From contig NZ_RJVO01000002.1 of NCBI RefSeq assembly GCF_003730135.1, forward strand, positions 1 through 64,000: DNA of 64,000 nucleotides. Reading direction: 5' to 3'. The stretch comes from Stagnimonas aquatica. GTDB taxonomy: Bacteria; Pseudomonadota; Gammaproteobacteria; Nevskiales; Nevskiaceae. Shown piece by piece: positions 1 to 8,756 of this stretch (positions are counted from its first letter, which is position 1; each line of letters opens with the position of its first letter). Below the pieces are notes generated by a model, which saw only the letters and a list, made by a program, of their open reading frames with translations, did no database searches and was not told where the DNA came from. Made by a program: the position numbers and the translations under genes.

Positions 1-126
1 AACTTTGCCACCCTGGCCAAGCTGCTCAAGCAGCCGGTCATCTTCGACGGCCGCAACCAGTACGATCCCGCCTACCTCAAGAAAGCTGGCTTCCAGTACT
101 ACAGCATCGGACGAAAACCGGCCTGA
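1..126 (+). CDS. ugd: UDP-glucose 6-dehydrogenase, C-terminal end (partial)
   Basis: The window opens inside a reading frame that runs to a TGA at 124-126. Its last 41 residues contain the stretch FDGRNQYDP followed by a GFQYYSIGR ending, which is typical of the C-terminus of UDP-glucose/GDP-mannose dehydrogenases. The family oxidises UDP-glucose to UDP-glucuronate with NAD in the cytoplasm, giving the uronic-acid donor for capsule or exopolysaccharide. Only the UDP-binding tail is visible, so catalytic residues cannot be checked. It sits 11 bp before the flippase gene on the same strand, consistent with a shared polysaccharide operon. GDP-mannose dehydrogenase is the main alternative. Confidence 0.75.
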   Translation, partial: NFATLAKLLKQPVIFDGRNQYDPAYLKKAGFQYYSIGRKPA

Positions 127-137
127 CGCGCACTCGC

Positions 138-1424
138 ATGTCGAAGTTCAAGAAGCTGCTCGGCAGCAAAAATGGCCATGAACTGCTCAAGAACATGGCC
201 ATCTTGGTTGCTGGCGCCGGATCAGCACAGATCATTGGTCTCGCTGCGATTCCGTTCATCACGCGAATTTATGGGCCTGCGGACATGGGCCTGCTTTCAG
301 CTTTCCTGTCACTGACGTTGATTGTCGCTCCACTGCTCACACTGCGTTACTCCGTCGCGCTTCCTCTTCCAAAAACAGACCGGATGGCCGCCAACATCTT
401 GGCGACGACTCTGCTGACGTCGTTCGCCGGGATTCTCATCATCACGTTGGCGTTGGGAATCTGGTCGGAGCCCCTGCTGAAATTCTTCAACATGGAGGCT
501 CTCGCGCCGTTCTGGTGGCTGCTCTGCATGAGCATCTTAGCAACCAGCCTCTACGAGACCCTCTCGTTCTGGGCAACGCGAAAGAAGCATTTTGTGGCGA
601 TCGCCCGGACAAAATTCACCCAGACACTCTCTGGATCGTTGACGAAAATTCTGTTGGGGCTACTCTCGATCAAACCACTCGGTCTACTGACCGGGCAACT
701 TGTTCAACAAGGTGGCGGGCTTCTCTCTCTCGGAAGCTCGGCATTTCCAGACCTAAAGAAAAACCGAAAGTACCTTAAAAAAAGGCGAGCACTCCTCGCC
801 CTGCGTCACTACGCCGATATTCCAATCTATCGGCTTCCTTCACAGTTGTTACTGATGCTGTCGATACAGGGACCAGCGCTATTCTTTTCATACAAGTTTG
901 GTCCCGCAGAGACTGGGCAACTTGGACTAGCCCTGACCGCCTTGGCGATTCCTATTAATCTATTGGGAGCAACGGCCGGCAACGCCTATTTCGCAGAAAT
1001 ATCCAGAATAGGCAAGCGCGACCCGGCCCGAATTCTTTCGCTGACAACCCGAGTGGCTGCCATGATGTCGGCCATAGCCATCCTGCCATGCCTTGTTCTC
1101 GCCGTAGCTGGTCCGCAGCTGTTCGAGCTCGTTTTCGGAAGTAGCTGGCACGATGCAGGCATGTTCTCGCGATATCTATCAATCTACCTCTTCGTCCAGT
1201 TCGTAGCCGCTCCTCTGGTCAATGTTTTTACTGTCTTTTCCGAGCAAAAAAAGTTCTTTTTAATAAACCTGACCCGAGCTTCCTTGATGTGCCTAGGCTT
1301 CTACGTCTCGGATATCATAGACCTAGAGCCAAAGGAAGTCGTCATTATCTATTCAGCCACCCTTACGGCACATTATTCATTAGTCATCTTCAGTATTTTT
1401 CACACCATAATTTCCAAAAAATGA
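138..1424 (+). CDS. Wzx-type polysaccharide flippase (MATE/PST superfamily)
   Basis: This is a 428-residue, strongly hydrophobic protein with repeated 20-residue membrane segments from about residue 20 to the end, about twelve in all. The N-terminal run AILVAGAGSAQIIGLAAIPF followed by ITRIYGPADMGLLSAF is the usual opening of O-antigen/exopolysaccharide flippases. The family moves undecaprenyl-diphosphate-linked repeat units from the cytoplasmic to the periplasmic face of the inner membrane. Start ATG follows ugd by 11 bp, and the stop overlaps the next gene through ATGA. Base composition drops towards AT in its last third, like the following gene. A Wzy polymerase and Wza/Wzc export genes lie on the other strand of the same locus. 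The family assignment is firm; the substrate is unknown. Confidence 0.87.
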   Translation: MSKFKKLLGSKNGHELLKNMAILVAGAGSAQIIGLAAIPFITRIYGPADMGLLSAFLSLTLIVAPLLTLRYSVALPLPKTDRMAANILATTLLTSFAGILIITLALGIWSEPLLKFFNMEALAPFWWLLCMSILATSLYETLSFWATRKKHFVAIARTKFTQTLSGSLTKILLGLLSIKPLGLLTGQLVQQGGGLLSLGSSAFPDLKKNRKYLKKRRALLALRHYADIPIYRLPSQLLLMLSIQGPALFFSYKFGPAETGQLGLALTALAIPINLLGATAGNAYFAEISRIGKRDPARILSLTTRVAAMMSAIAILPCLVLAVAGPQLFELVFGSSWHDAGMFSRYLSIYLFVQFVAAPLVNVFTVFSEQKKFFLINLTRASLMCLGFYVSDIIDLEPKEVVIIYSATLTAHYSLVIFSIFHTIISKK

Positions 1425-1915
1425 AGATCAAACTAATCCTCAAGAAATTTTATCAACTTAATTTTGGCAGCGGCAGCCAGAGGGCAACTCTTTTGTATGA
1501 CTTGGCCAAATATTTCCAAAAGAAAGGGTTCCGCGCAGTTTCGCACCTGTTATTTATCCGCCTCGAACGCGATTACTCCACTTACATTCACAAAAAATCA
1601 CGTATAGGCCCTGGCTTTAAAATGCCCCATCCTGCCGGAATTGTGATTGGCGCAGGCGTTGTTATTGAAGACAATGTCACGGTATACCAGCAAGTTACCT
1701 TGGGCGGAGCTAGAAAAGGCGACTATCTTGACGGAAACTACCCTCACATCAAGAAGGGGACAGTAATTTTTGCGGGTGCAAAAATACTGGGAAAACTGAC
1801 AGTCGGCGAAAATTCAGTAATTGGAGCCAATGCTGTCGTCACCAAGGACGTACCCGATAACTGCATCGCAGTAGGAATCCCGGCTCGAATTCTGAAAAAA
1901 CAGGGCAACCAATGA
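1421..1915 (+). CDS. Serine acetyltransferase-like hexapeptide-repeat acyltransferase (short form)
   Basis: The 164-residue protein shows the left-handed beta-helix pattern of CysE-type acetyltransferases. RIGPGFKMPHPAGIVIGAGV and then VTLGG around residues 65-105 match the SAT catalytic region, including the conserved His of the PHPAG motif. The C-terminal IGANAVVTKDVPDNCIAVGIPAR is the usual closing coil. It lacks the long alpha-helical N-terminal domain of true CysE, so it is more likely an O-acetyltransferase acting on a polysaccharide precursor, as in EpsC-like proteins of EPS loci. I chose the ATG at 1421 because it overlaps the flippase stop (ATGA). A longer in-frame extension upstream would overlap the flippase by 130 bp and lacks family similarity. 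It is distinctly AT-rich compared with the rest of the window. Confidence 0.8.
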   Translation: MKIKLILKKFYQLNFGSGSQRATLLYDLAKYFQKKGFRAVSHLLFIRLERDYSTYIHKKSRIGPGFKMPHPAGIVIGAGVVIEDNVTVYQQVTLGGARKGDYLDGNYPHIKKGTVIFAGAKILGKLTVGENSVIGANAVVTKDVPDNCIAVGIPARILKKQGNQ

Positions 1916-3162
1916 AAACCGTATCCATCGAAAAATCCCGACTCAACGGAACCGTCGAAATATCGGGAGCGAAGAATAGTGCTCTCCGCCTACTAGCGGC
2001 TACCATTCTTACCGACGAGAAGGTGGTTCTAAACAATTACCCGTCGAATATTCTGGATGCGCAAATCCATGTCGGCATGCTGAATGCTCTCGGCAAGAGC
2101 CATGTTTTGCACGGTCAGGATCAAATCGAGATTCAGCAAAGCGCACCACTAATTTCCACTTTGGAGTGGCAGGACCGTTCCATTCGCAACACCTTGCTGA
2201 TTCTGGGCGCGTTGGTGGCCAAAACCGGGCACGGAGCGGTGCCCCTGCCTGGCGGATGCAAACTGGGAGAGCGAGCCTACGACCTGCACGTGATGCTGCT
2301 AGAAAAGCTCGGGGCCCGGGTTTGGGAAACCGAGAACGAGTTGCTCGCAGAGGCTCCCAAGGGTGGCCTAGTCGGTGCCGATATCCACCTGCCCATCCGC
2401 TCGACCGGTGCTACTGAGAACGCGATCCTGGCTGGCAGCCTCGCGCGCGGCATCACGCGTGTCTGGAATCCCCATGTGCGCCCCGAGATCATGGACTTGA
2501 TCGCCATGCTCACCAAGATGGGCGCCAAGATCACGGTATACGGCCAGGAGCACATTGAAATCGTCGGCGTTGAAGGCCTCACCGGCGTCAGCCATTCGGT
2601 CATTCCGGACAATATGGAAGCCATCACCTGGCTGGTGGCGTCGGTGATGACGCAGGGGGACATCGAGATGATTAATTTCCCTCACCAGGATCTCGAAGTG
2701 CCCTTGATCCACCTGAGAGACAGCGGCGCCCGGTTCTATCGGGGGGAAGACCGAATGATCGTCCGTGGTGGTCGCTGTCTACCGCTGGAGATCAGCACGG
2801 GACCACACCCCGGTATCAACTCCGACGTGCAACCCATCCTGGCTGCCTACGCCGCCTGCGCACGTGGCGAGTCGAAGATCATCGACCTACGGTTTCCAGG
2901 CCGGTATGGCTATGCCGACGAAATGGCCAAGATGGGTGTGGCCTCGGTTACCGACGGCAACATCCTCCGCATCCAGGGCAATGGCGGCCGCATGTCGGGG
3001 GCAACCGTCCGAGCTCTCGATCTACGGGCGGGAGCGGCGTTGACACTGTGCGGCATGGTCGCAGACGGCGTGACTACCGTGACCGACAGCTGGCAGATCG
3101 AGCGGGGCTATAACGATTTCTGGAGCAAGTTGCGTGCGATGGGTGGAGTGATCCACGCCTGA
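1912..3162 (+). CDS. MurA-like UDP-GlcNAc 1-carboxyvinyltransferase paralogue of the EPS locus
   Basis: The 416-residue protein is full length for the EPT/MurA family. Hallmarks are GAKNSALR near residue 20 (the Lys-Asn pair that contacts substrate), the LPGGC loop with catalytic-type Cys116, Arg121 just after it, and the RSTGATENAILAG stretch. MurA transfers enolpyruvate from PEP to UDP-GlcNAc in the first committed step of peptidoglycan synthesis. Here the gene is embedded in an exopolysaccharide operon and is coupled by an ATGA overlap to the acyltransferase gene. Essential MurA usually sits with division, toluene-tolerance or sigma-54 genes, so this copy is probably a second, specialised MurA, for example making a lactyl- or enolpyruvyl-sugar precursor. 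The reaction type is supported by motifs; the EPS role is inference from position. Confidence 0.85.
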   Translation: MKTVSIEKSRLNGTVEISGAKNSALRLLAATILTDEKVVLNNYPSNILDAQIHVGMLNALGKSHVLHGQDQIEIQQSAPLISTLEWQDRSIRNTLLILGALVAKTGHGAVPLPGGCKLGERAYDLHVMLLEKLGARVWETENELLAEAPKGGLVGADIHLPIRSTGATENAILAGSLARGITRVWNPHVRPEIMDLIAMLTKMGAKITVYGQEHIEIVGVEGLTGVSHSVIPDNMEAITWLVASVMTQGDIEMINFPHQDLEVPLIHLRDSGARFYRGEDRMIVRGGRCLPLEISTGPHPGINSDVQPILAAYAACARGESKIIDLRFPGRYGYADEMAKMGVASVTDGNILRIQGNGGRMSGATVRALDLRAGAALTLCGMVADGVTTVTDSWQIERGYNDFWSKLRAMGGVIHA

Positions 3163-3248
3163 TACTTCATCGGCACCTGTCGCTGGAGGCTGCCGGCTAA
3201 CCCGCCCCCTCACCTTTTCGCACTCGCCCCGTTCATAGAGAACCATCC

Positions 3249-4403
3249 ATGCCGCTTCAGAACGCGAGCAATCGTCAGTACTACTTCGGACTGGATTTGA
3301 TTCGCTTCGCATCGGCCTGTTTAGTTCTGCTGTTTCACCTTGGATACTCGACTTGGCAGCCCGAAAGCGGTGCTCGCGACATTGTGCGTGGCGCGTACGC
3401 CATCCCGGAAGCATCCCTGTTCTGGTTTGGCGGGATGGGCGTACAGATTTTTTTTGTGATCTCGGGCTTCGTCATCGCCAATTCTGCGCAGGGCGCGACT
3501 CCCTACAGGTTCTTCCGTTCGCGCGCCCTGCGCCTGTACCCAGCGGCCTGGATCTGCGCCACGGTCAGCTTGATAACTCTCCTGGCCTTCACTGAGCGAC
3601 CAGTACTGAATCTGCTTTGGCGCTATCTGCATTCGATCACCTTATTCCCCCTAAGTCCCTGGATTGAGGGGGTCTACTGGACGCTGGCGGCGGAGATTAT
3701 TTTTTACGCGCTGATGTTCCTGCTGATTGCCGCCAGGCGGCTGGATCGCTTGGAAACGTTCTCCAATCTCATGGGGGGGATCAGCATTGCCTTCATCGCC
3801 TTGGTCGCCTGCAACCGCAACGGCTTGGTCCAGATCGAGCACTTGGAGGGCTTCCGCAAGACGGTCGGGCGCTATCTGCCGCTCTGGTACGGCGTCTTCT
3901 TCTCGCTAGGAATGAATCTCTGGCTGTTCACGCGCCGCCGACTCTCCAAGGCTTCGGCCGTGTATACGGTCGCACTCTTTCTAACCTGCTGCTTCCAGAT
4001 TTATCTCGCCTTCCACGGCACCGACATCGAAGAAGGCATCTCGGATGACGGTAGCCGTCAGGCTTGGCAGGTGCCAGTTTTTGTTTTCATCGTCGCCATG
4101 GCGGGGTTATTTGCGAGCACGCACTGGCCAGCCGTCGATCGGAGCATTCCGCTCTTCGCCCGCGAGCCGCTACGCCGGCTAGGCTTGGTCACCTACCCCC
4201 TGTATCTGATTCACTTCAGCCTGGGCGTCATCCTGATCAAGGGCCTGATCGCGACCGGGGTATCGCCAATGCTTGCGTTTGTAGCTAGTAGCGTCCTGGT
4301 ATTCCTGCTGTGCCTGTACATCGCCACTCAATTGGAGCCAGCCCTAAGGCAGCGGTTCGGCCATGTTCTGGATCGGACGGAGCGCCGCTTTGGGTTGCGT
4401 TGA
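3249..4403 (+). CDS. OafA/YrhL-type acyltransferase (acyltransferase 3 family)
   Basis: This 384-residue multi-pass membrane protein has about ten hydrophobic segments. Its N-terminal LDLIRFASACLVLLFHL places the conserved Arg and His of acyltransferase-3 enzymes in the first membrane helix, and GGMGVQIFFVISGFVIA is a second family signature. Such proteins acetylate or succinylate sugars of O-antigen, Nod factors or exopolysaccharide at the inner membrane. It follows the MurA-like gene by 86 bp on the same strand and is the last plus-strand gene of the locus, facing the glycosyltransferase gene at 4450. It probably decorates the polymer; donor and position are unknown. Confidence 0.85.
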   Translation: MPLQNASNRQYYFGLDLIRFASACLVLLFHLGYSTWQPESGARDIVRGAYAIPEASLFWFGGMGVQIFFVISGFVIANSAQGATPYRFFRSRALRLYPAAWICATVSLITLLAFTERPVLNLLWRYLHSITLFPLSPWIEGVYWTLAAEIIFYALMFLLIAARRLDRLETFSNLMGGISIAFIALVACNRNGLVQIEHLEGFRKTVGRYLPLWYGVFFSLGMNLWLFTRRRLSKASAVYTVALFLTCCFQIYLAFHGTDIEEGISDDGSRQAWQVPVFVFIVAMAGLFASTHWPAVDRSIPLFAREPLRRLGLVTYPLYLIHFSLGVILIKGLIATGVSPMLAFVASSVLVFLLCLYIATQLEPALRQRFGHVLDRTERRFGLR

Positions 4404-4449
4404 ACCGCCACAACGCTCGCCTGTTTGGACGAGCTGGGGCAGCCGCAGC

Positions 4450-5367
4450 TCAGCGCAGCGCTTTCCGCAGCTTCAGGTAAGCATCGGCGATCCGGCGGTA
4501 GCCGCCGCCGGCGAGCAGTAGCTGCAGGCCAATAGTGACTGCGAGCTTCGGCTTGTAACAACCCGCGGTCACAGCGCCGAAGTAGCTGCGGAGTGCCTGT
4601 GCCCTCTGGCCATGCTGCACCATGGCTTTAGCGGCGAACCAGCCTTTGAATCCGCGCTGGGCTCGGAGGGTCATCATCGGCGCACAGAAGTCCAGCCAGC
4701 GCAGACGCATCGCCGGGTTAGACTTTGAGGAGATGCGCTTTGGATCGGCTCGGTCCAGCCAAACCGCACCCGGGTCCTCAAGCATCACGAAGCGCGCGCC
4801 AGCCGCTGCGAGTCGGATCGCAAAGTCGATGTCCTGGCCGAAAGGAAGCCATTCCAGATAGCGGACCTGCCTAGCCAGGTCGACAGGCACACACAGGGTG
4901 CTGGTCTGCACAAATCCACGGTCGCAGGTCAGGTACTCGGAGATTAGTTCTCCCGGCTTGGGGCCACGCGGTGGCTTGAGAAAGGTACTGCCTTCACCGC
5001 GATCTACGACGACCCGGGCGAACACCACCGCGTCGGGGTTCTGCCCAAGGGCCTCGGCCGACTTTTCCAGATGGTGGGGCAAGAAGCGGTCATCGGAGTC
5101 AAGAAAGGCGATGTACCGCCCCCGCGCCTCGTCGATGCCACGGTTACGCGCCACGTTCGCGCCCTGATTTTTCTGACGCACGTAGCGGATGCGCGAATCA
5201 GCGATTCGCGCCAGCACCGTTTCCGGCTCGTCTACCGAGCCGTCATCAACCACCACCACCTCAAAGTCTTGAAAGCTCTGGCCCAGAACCGACCGCAGGG
5301 TCGATTCGATCAACTGGGCGCGGTTGTAGAGCGGAATGACTACGGAAAAGCAGGGCGCGGCGTTCAT
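4450..5367 (-). CDS. Family 2 glycosyltransferase
   Basis: The 305-residue protein begins with FSVVIPLYNRAQLIESTLRS, the classic GT-A entry motif. VVVVDDGSVDE and FLDSDDRFLPHH follow, providing the nucleotide- and metal-binding Asp residues (DXD-like SDD). The family adds one sugar from a nucleotide donor to a lipid-linked acceptor at the cytoplasmic side. It is the last gene of the minus-strand EPS operon, 19 bp after the secreted unknown protein gene, and converges on the acyltransferase gene with a 46-bp gap. There are no clear membrane segments, so it is probably a peripheral membrane enzyme. Linkage and donor cannot be read from sequence. Confidence 0.9.
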   Translation of the reverse strand: MNAAPCFSVVIPLYNRAQLIESTLRSVLGQSFQDFEVVVVDDGSVDEPETVLARIADSRIRYVRQKNQGANVARNRGIDEARGRYIAFLDSDDRFLPHHLEKSAEALGQNPDAVVFARVVVDRGEGSTFLKPPRGPKPGELISEYLTCDRGFVQTSTLCVPVDLARQVRYLEWLPFGQDIDFAIRLAAAGARFVMLEDPGAVWLDRADPKRISSKSNPAMRLRWLDFCAPMMTLRAQRGFKGWFAAKAMVQHGQRAQALRSYFGAVTAGCYKPKLAVTIGLQLLLAGGGYRRIADAYLKLRKALR

Positions 5368-5386
5368 TCGGGATCAAACTCGGACA

Positions 5387-7294
5387 TTAGTGGGCGTTCA
5401 TCGGCAATTCGGCTGGGGCCGATTCCTCACCGTACCAGTCGGCGCTGACGAAACTGAGCGGCTGCGAGGGGACCGGCAAGCGCAGGGAAAAGCGGGTCTG
5501 CCCTGGGGCTAACAAGATTCGTTCCGCGTCGGCAACTTCGCTGAGGCGCTTCATGAGAAAGGATTGTGGATTCCAGACACTGCGCCACCGGCGCTCTGCG
5601 GCCATACGGATGTTGCCAACCACGGTATAAGGATCGCTACCCAATGCAGGGGCGTCATTGGTCTCCACGATGGCGACCAGCGTCTCATGTCCATTGGAGC
5701 CTGATGCGTAGACCCGCAGCGATTGCGGCACTCCTGGACTCGGATGCCAGGCAAACTGGGGAGCCCCCTCGTTTTGTCCGACTAGGCGCACGGCCGGCGG
5801 AGGACGATTCCGACCGAGCTTTCTCTCCAGATAATGGCTCTTGTCGAGGATGCGGAACATGTAGGAGTCGCTCGATGCCGACTCGTCGACATCAGATTGG
5901 CGCCAGGCGCCATCGTCTTCCAGGCAGCAATCCAGCACGTAGCGAACAGCAGACTTGATCGCGCTGTAGATCTGCACCCGTGCCGCCGGCTCCACGAACA
6001 ACTCGGAGCGACGCAGTAATTCGATGGCATTACCGGTCACGACCAAGCTGGCCTTGCTCTCCGAGCGGTCCGGGCTGCCTGTGTAGTTATAGGCGGAACG
6101 CGCCCACCCGGCCATTTTTCGCTCACCATCGTTGCTTCGGGACTGCATCTTGAGGGTAGTCTCGACGATCCGGTCGGCCCCAGGTAGCCGCGCCGCGGGC
6201 AACAGACGATCGCGGTCCGGCACCGCAGGCTCACCTTCACGCGAAATACCAAACGAGAAGAGTCCATTCACCAGGTGAAAGGTAATGCCCATGCTACGGG
6301 GCCGTTTCCGGGTGCCCCAGTAGCCAGTCTTTGAATCCTGAGCACTCAGAACCAATTTCAGAAGCTGCTGATCCCAATCTGCGGGCATATGCTCCGGCAG
6401 CAATCCCAACTCCTTTCCCTTGTAAAAGGTGCGGGCGAGATAGAGCACTCCGTGATTCAGTTGGTCCTCATCCGACAGGGCTTCCTGCTCAAAAAAGTCG
6501 CCAAGTCCTCTTGCCGTGGTTAGGTCGTGATGCACTCCCTTCAGGCCGATGGTCGGTCCTTGCAGAAATTTCCAGGGATACCGATTGCCGAGCTTTCTTA
6601 GGTGCCCGCTCCAGCTGTCGTAAGCGATGTTCGTGGCCAAGCTGCCACTCACCGGGTCCTGCAGCGCATCGGTGCCCTCCGAGGCTTCGGCCTCGGAAAT
6701 GGATTGCCAGGAAAATCCGGAAAACTGGGCTTTCTTGTTCCAAGCGTTCTTGAAGGTGAAATTGAGCGCAGCGGCGTTCTGCGGCAGCCAGAGGTCCTGG
6801 TAATAGCAATGCCAGGGAAATGGGCCGAAAGCGGCGATGATGCGTTCAGGACCCTGCGCGATCTTTCGACCGCTGCCATCGAGTAGTGAAATCAGCAGTT
6901 GCGGAGGGGCACCGTAGCTGTTGGTGCCACGCCACTGCGGTTGGTGATCGTCGGCACCGTCCACCATGGCCCAGAAAAAAACTCGAATGTACTGGTTGGA
7001 TTTCACACCGAGGTCAGAGAGCAGGACACGCCCCGCATCCAGCCGAGCCTCACGCCCCAGGCGAATCAACTGGGAAAGATCCCGTCCGTTGACGGGTGAT
7101 GGAGCACTGGCGGTCGCGGCGACCGGCAATCGTAGCGGCTTCGCCTGATCGTCAAACTTGCCGTGCATGTAGACTAAAAATCGATTCGCCGTCCCCGGCG
7201 AATGGCTACGCTCATTCGTCGTATCCGCCGTCGCAGCCTGCAGCAGTGGAAGCAGGCAGATTGCCGAGACCGACAACCAAAGGCGAAGTGGCAT
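5387..7294 (-). CDS. Secreted toroid-like protein of the EPS locus, function unknown
   Basis: I chose the ATG at 7294 because it has a GGAG Shine-Dalgarno six bases upstream and opens a clear Sec signal peptide (MPLRLWLSVSAICLLPLL, cleavage after ATA). The frame stays open to 7402 but upstream residues look non-native. The mature part has about 610 residues. An N-terminal beta-rich part is followed by a helical part with QDSKTGYWG (mid-protein) and LEDDGAWRQ, resembling the Q-x-x-D-G-x-W repeats of alpha/alpha-toroid proteins such as terpene cyclases and polysaccharide lyases or epimerases. The protein is probably periplasmic. It lies between the Wzy and GT2 genes, suggesting a job in polymer processing. 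I do not recognise the family, so no reaction is assigned. Confidence 0.75.
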   Translation of the reverse strand: MPLRLWLSVSAICLLPLLQAATADTTNERSHSPGTANRFLVYMHGKFDDQAKPLRLPVAATASAPSPVNGRDLSQLIRLGREARLDAGRVLLSDLGVKSNQYIRVFFWAMVDGADDHQPQWRGTNSYGAPPQLLISLLDGSGRKIAQGPERIIAAFGPFPWHCYYQDLWLPQNAAALNFTFKNAWNKKAQFSGFSWQSISEAEASEGTDALQDPVSGSLATNIAYDSWSGHLRKLGNRYPWKFLQGPTIGLKGVHHDLTTARGLGDFFEQEALSDEDQLNHGVLYLARTFYKGKELGLLPEHMPADWDQQLLKLVLSAQDSKTGYWGTRKRPRSMGITFHLVNGLFSFGISREGEPAVPDRDRLLPAARLPGADRIVETTLKMQSRSNDGERKMAGWARSAYNYTGSPDRSESKASLVVTGNAIELLRRSELFVEPAARVQIYSAIKSAVRYVLDCCLEDDGAWRQSDVDESASSDSYMFRILDKSHYLERKLGRNRPPPAVRLVGQNEGAPQFAWHPSPGVPQSLRVYASGSNGHETLVAIVETNDAPALGSDPYTVVGNIRMAAERRWRSVWNPQSFLMKRLSEVADAERILLAPGQTRFSLRLPVPSQPLSFVSADWYGEESAPAELPMNAH

Positions 7295-7370
7295 GCTTAC
7301 TCCAGTGAGTGCGCGAACACCAACTTCAGACACACAACGTCGAATTCGGTGCCCAGACGAAGCGCTTCGA

Positions 7371-8756
7371 CTAAGCAACTCGGGTCGGAGCCAATCTTCC
7401 AATATTTGCAGACAAGGCGAGCAGAATTGCCGCTAGAAATATGTGCACACAATCCACTAGGGGCTCGATCGTCAAAACCAGAGCGAGGTACCCCAGGGTC
7501 GTGACAAACAGCACGATTACAAGCGAACGGTAATCGTGCTTTGGCGGCACCTTGACGAACAAGGATCGAAAAAGGAGGCCAAGCACCGAGCCAAGGAACA
7601 GCAAGAAAGGAATACCAGCAAGAATCCCATGCTTGTAGAAAATGGCGAAATACCAGTTATGCGATCCAATTGGTATCAGCATGCCTGGCACACTAGTCTG
7701 GGTTCCATATCCAAATATGGGATTTTCCTTGAAATACTGCCAAGTCAAAGAATAAATCTCGAACCTCTGATCTGCGCTACTGGCCCGACTTTCGATAAAA
7801 AAGGCATTAAACGAAGTCGTTAGATAATCCCAAAAAACGATGACACCACCCAAGATAGCAGCTCCAAGGAGAAATCCTGAAAATAGGAATACCGCTCTAG
7901 AGAATAATGCAGTGTTTCTGACGCGATAAAAAAAGAAGATCACTGGAATTGCCACACCAGCAAGAACCATGGCCGTTCTTGACTGGGTATATATAAGAAC
8001 TCCAGTCGAAACCAAAAAAAGAGCCCCCCAAAAAATCAACTTCAAACCCCTGCTGGAAAAAGTCAAAAAAAGGGAAAACGGGGTTATAATATAAGTCGCC
8101 GCGCCATAGTGAATTGATGTTAAGAATATTGAACTCAACCGATCATCAATAAGTCCGAAGAAATACAATTTTCTCCCCATTGATCTAAATTCAATGTTTC
8201 TACCCATCGGGGTATTTCTGAGTTGATCAGGGAGTATTTTTCCGATTATCGAAGAGTATCCCCACTCACTAACAAAGTAAGTCAGCGCAAGCAAATGGCA
8301 AGCCGCGAGCATCAGCACCATATGCTTCACAATAATAACAAATGCACCAAAAGAGTTGACTCTAAGACTAATATAGGAAAATATAAAGAAAAAACCAATA
8401 TAAATTGAATAATCCCAAACAAAAGTGATGTAACGCAGTGTCGTGGATATCTGGAGGACTGAGAGTAACTGCATCACCAAGAGCACGAACAGCCACAACA
8501 CGGGCCCCTTGAAGTTTCCAGGAGCGAGTAGTGCTTTTCCGCCCGAGAATAGGCAGATGGCAATCGCGAAGTAAGGAAGCAAAAGACGCTCGCCGCCAAT
8601 GAACCACAGCAGCGGCCCCGCCCATAGAATCATGACAATTGGGCGAGCCTCTCTCTGCGCCTTTACCTTCTGTGCAAGATGGTCGGATGAGGCCTGCCAC
8701 CGAGACAACTGCGGGCGGGTCGACTCCGTCGGCAGGTGACTAGAGCCAATAGGCAT
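7371..8756 (-). CDS. O-antigen ligase/polymerase-type (Wzy) membrane protein
   Basis: The protein of about 461 residues has ten or more hydrophobic segments, an AT-rich gene, and a periplasmic-loop region with YGTQTSVPGMLIPIGSHNWYF. That region fits the Wzy_C/O-antigen-ligase signature, in which a conserved His lies in a G-S-H-N context. Wzy enzymes join repeat units on undecaprenyl diphosphate in the periplasm. The start is uncertain: ATG 8756 overlaps the upstream gene by 17 bp, while ATG 8633 (just before the first membrane helix) would also work. A frame open to 8873 gives an unlikely extension. Its base composition is clearly lower in GC than its neighbours, as is common for Wzy genes moved between strains. 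Confidence 0.82.
   Translation of the reverse strand: MPIGSSHLPTESTRPQLSRWQASSDHLAQKVKAQREARPIVMILWAGPLLWFIGGERLLLPYFAIAICLFSGGKALLAPGNFKGPVLWLFVLLVMQLLSVLQISTTLRYITFVWDYSIYIGFFFIFSYISLRVNSFGAFVIIVKHMVLMLAACHLLALTYFVSEWGYSSIIGKILPDQLRNTPMGRNIEFRSMGRKLYFFGLIDDRLSSIFLTSIHYGAATYIITPFSLFLTFSSRGLKLIFWGALFLVSTGVLIYTQSRTAMVLAGVAIPVIFFFYRVRNTALFSRAVFLFSGFLLGAAILGGVIVFWDYLTTSFNAFFIESRASSADQRFEIYSLTWQYFKENPIFGYGTQTSVPGMLIPIGSHNWYFAIFYKHGILAGIPFLLFLGSVLGLLFRSLFVKVPPKHDYRSLVIVLFVTTLGYLALVLTIEPLVDCVHIFLAAILLALSANIGRLAPTRVA

Noticed and set aside
1289-1420. Longer N-terminus for the serine acetyltransferase-like protein
   Set aside because: It would overlap the flippase gene by 130 bp, and the added residues do not resemble the family; ATG 1421 gives the coupled ATGA start.
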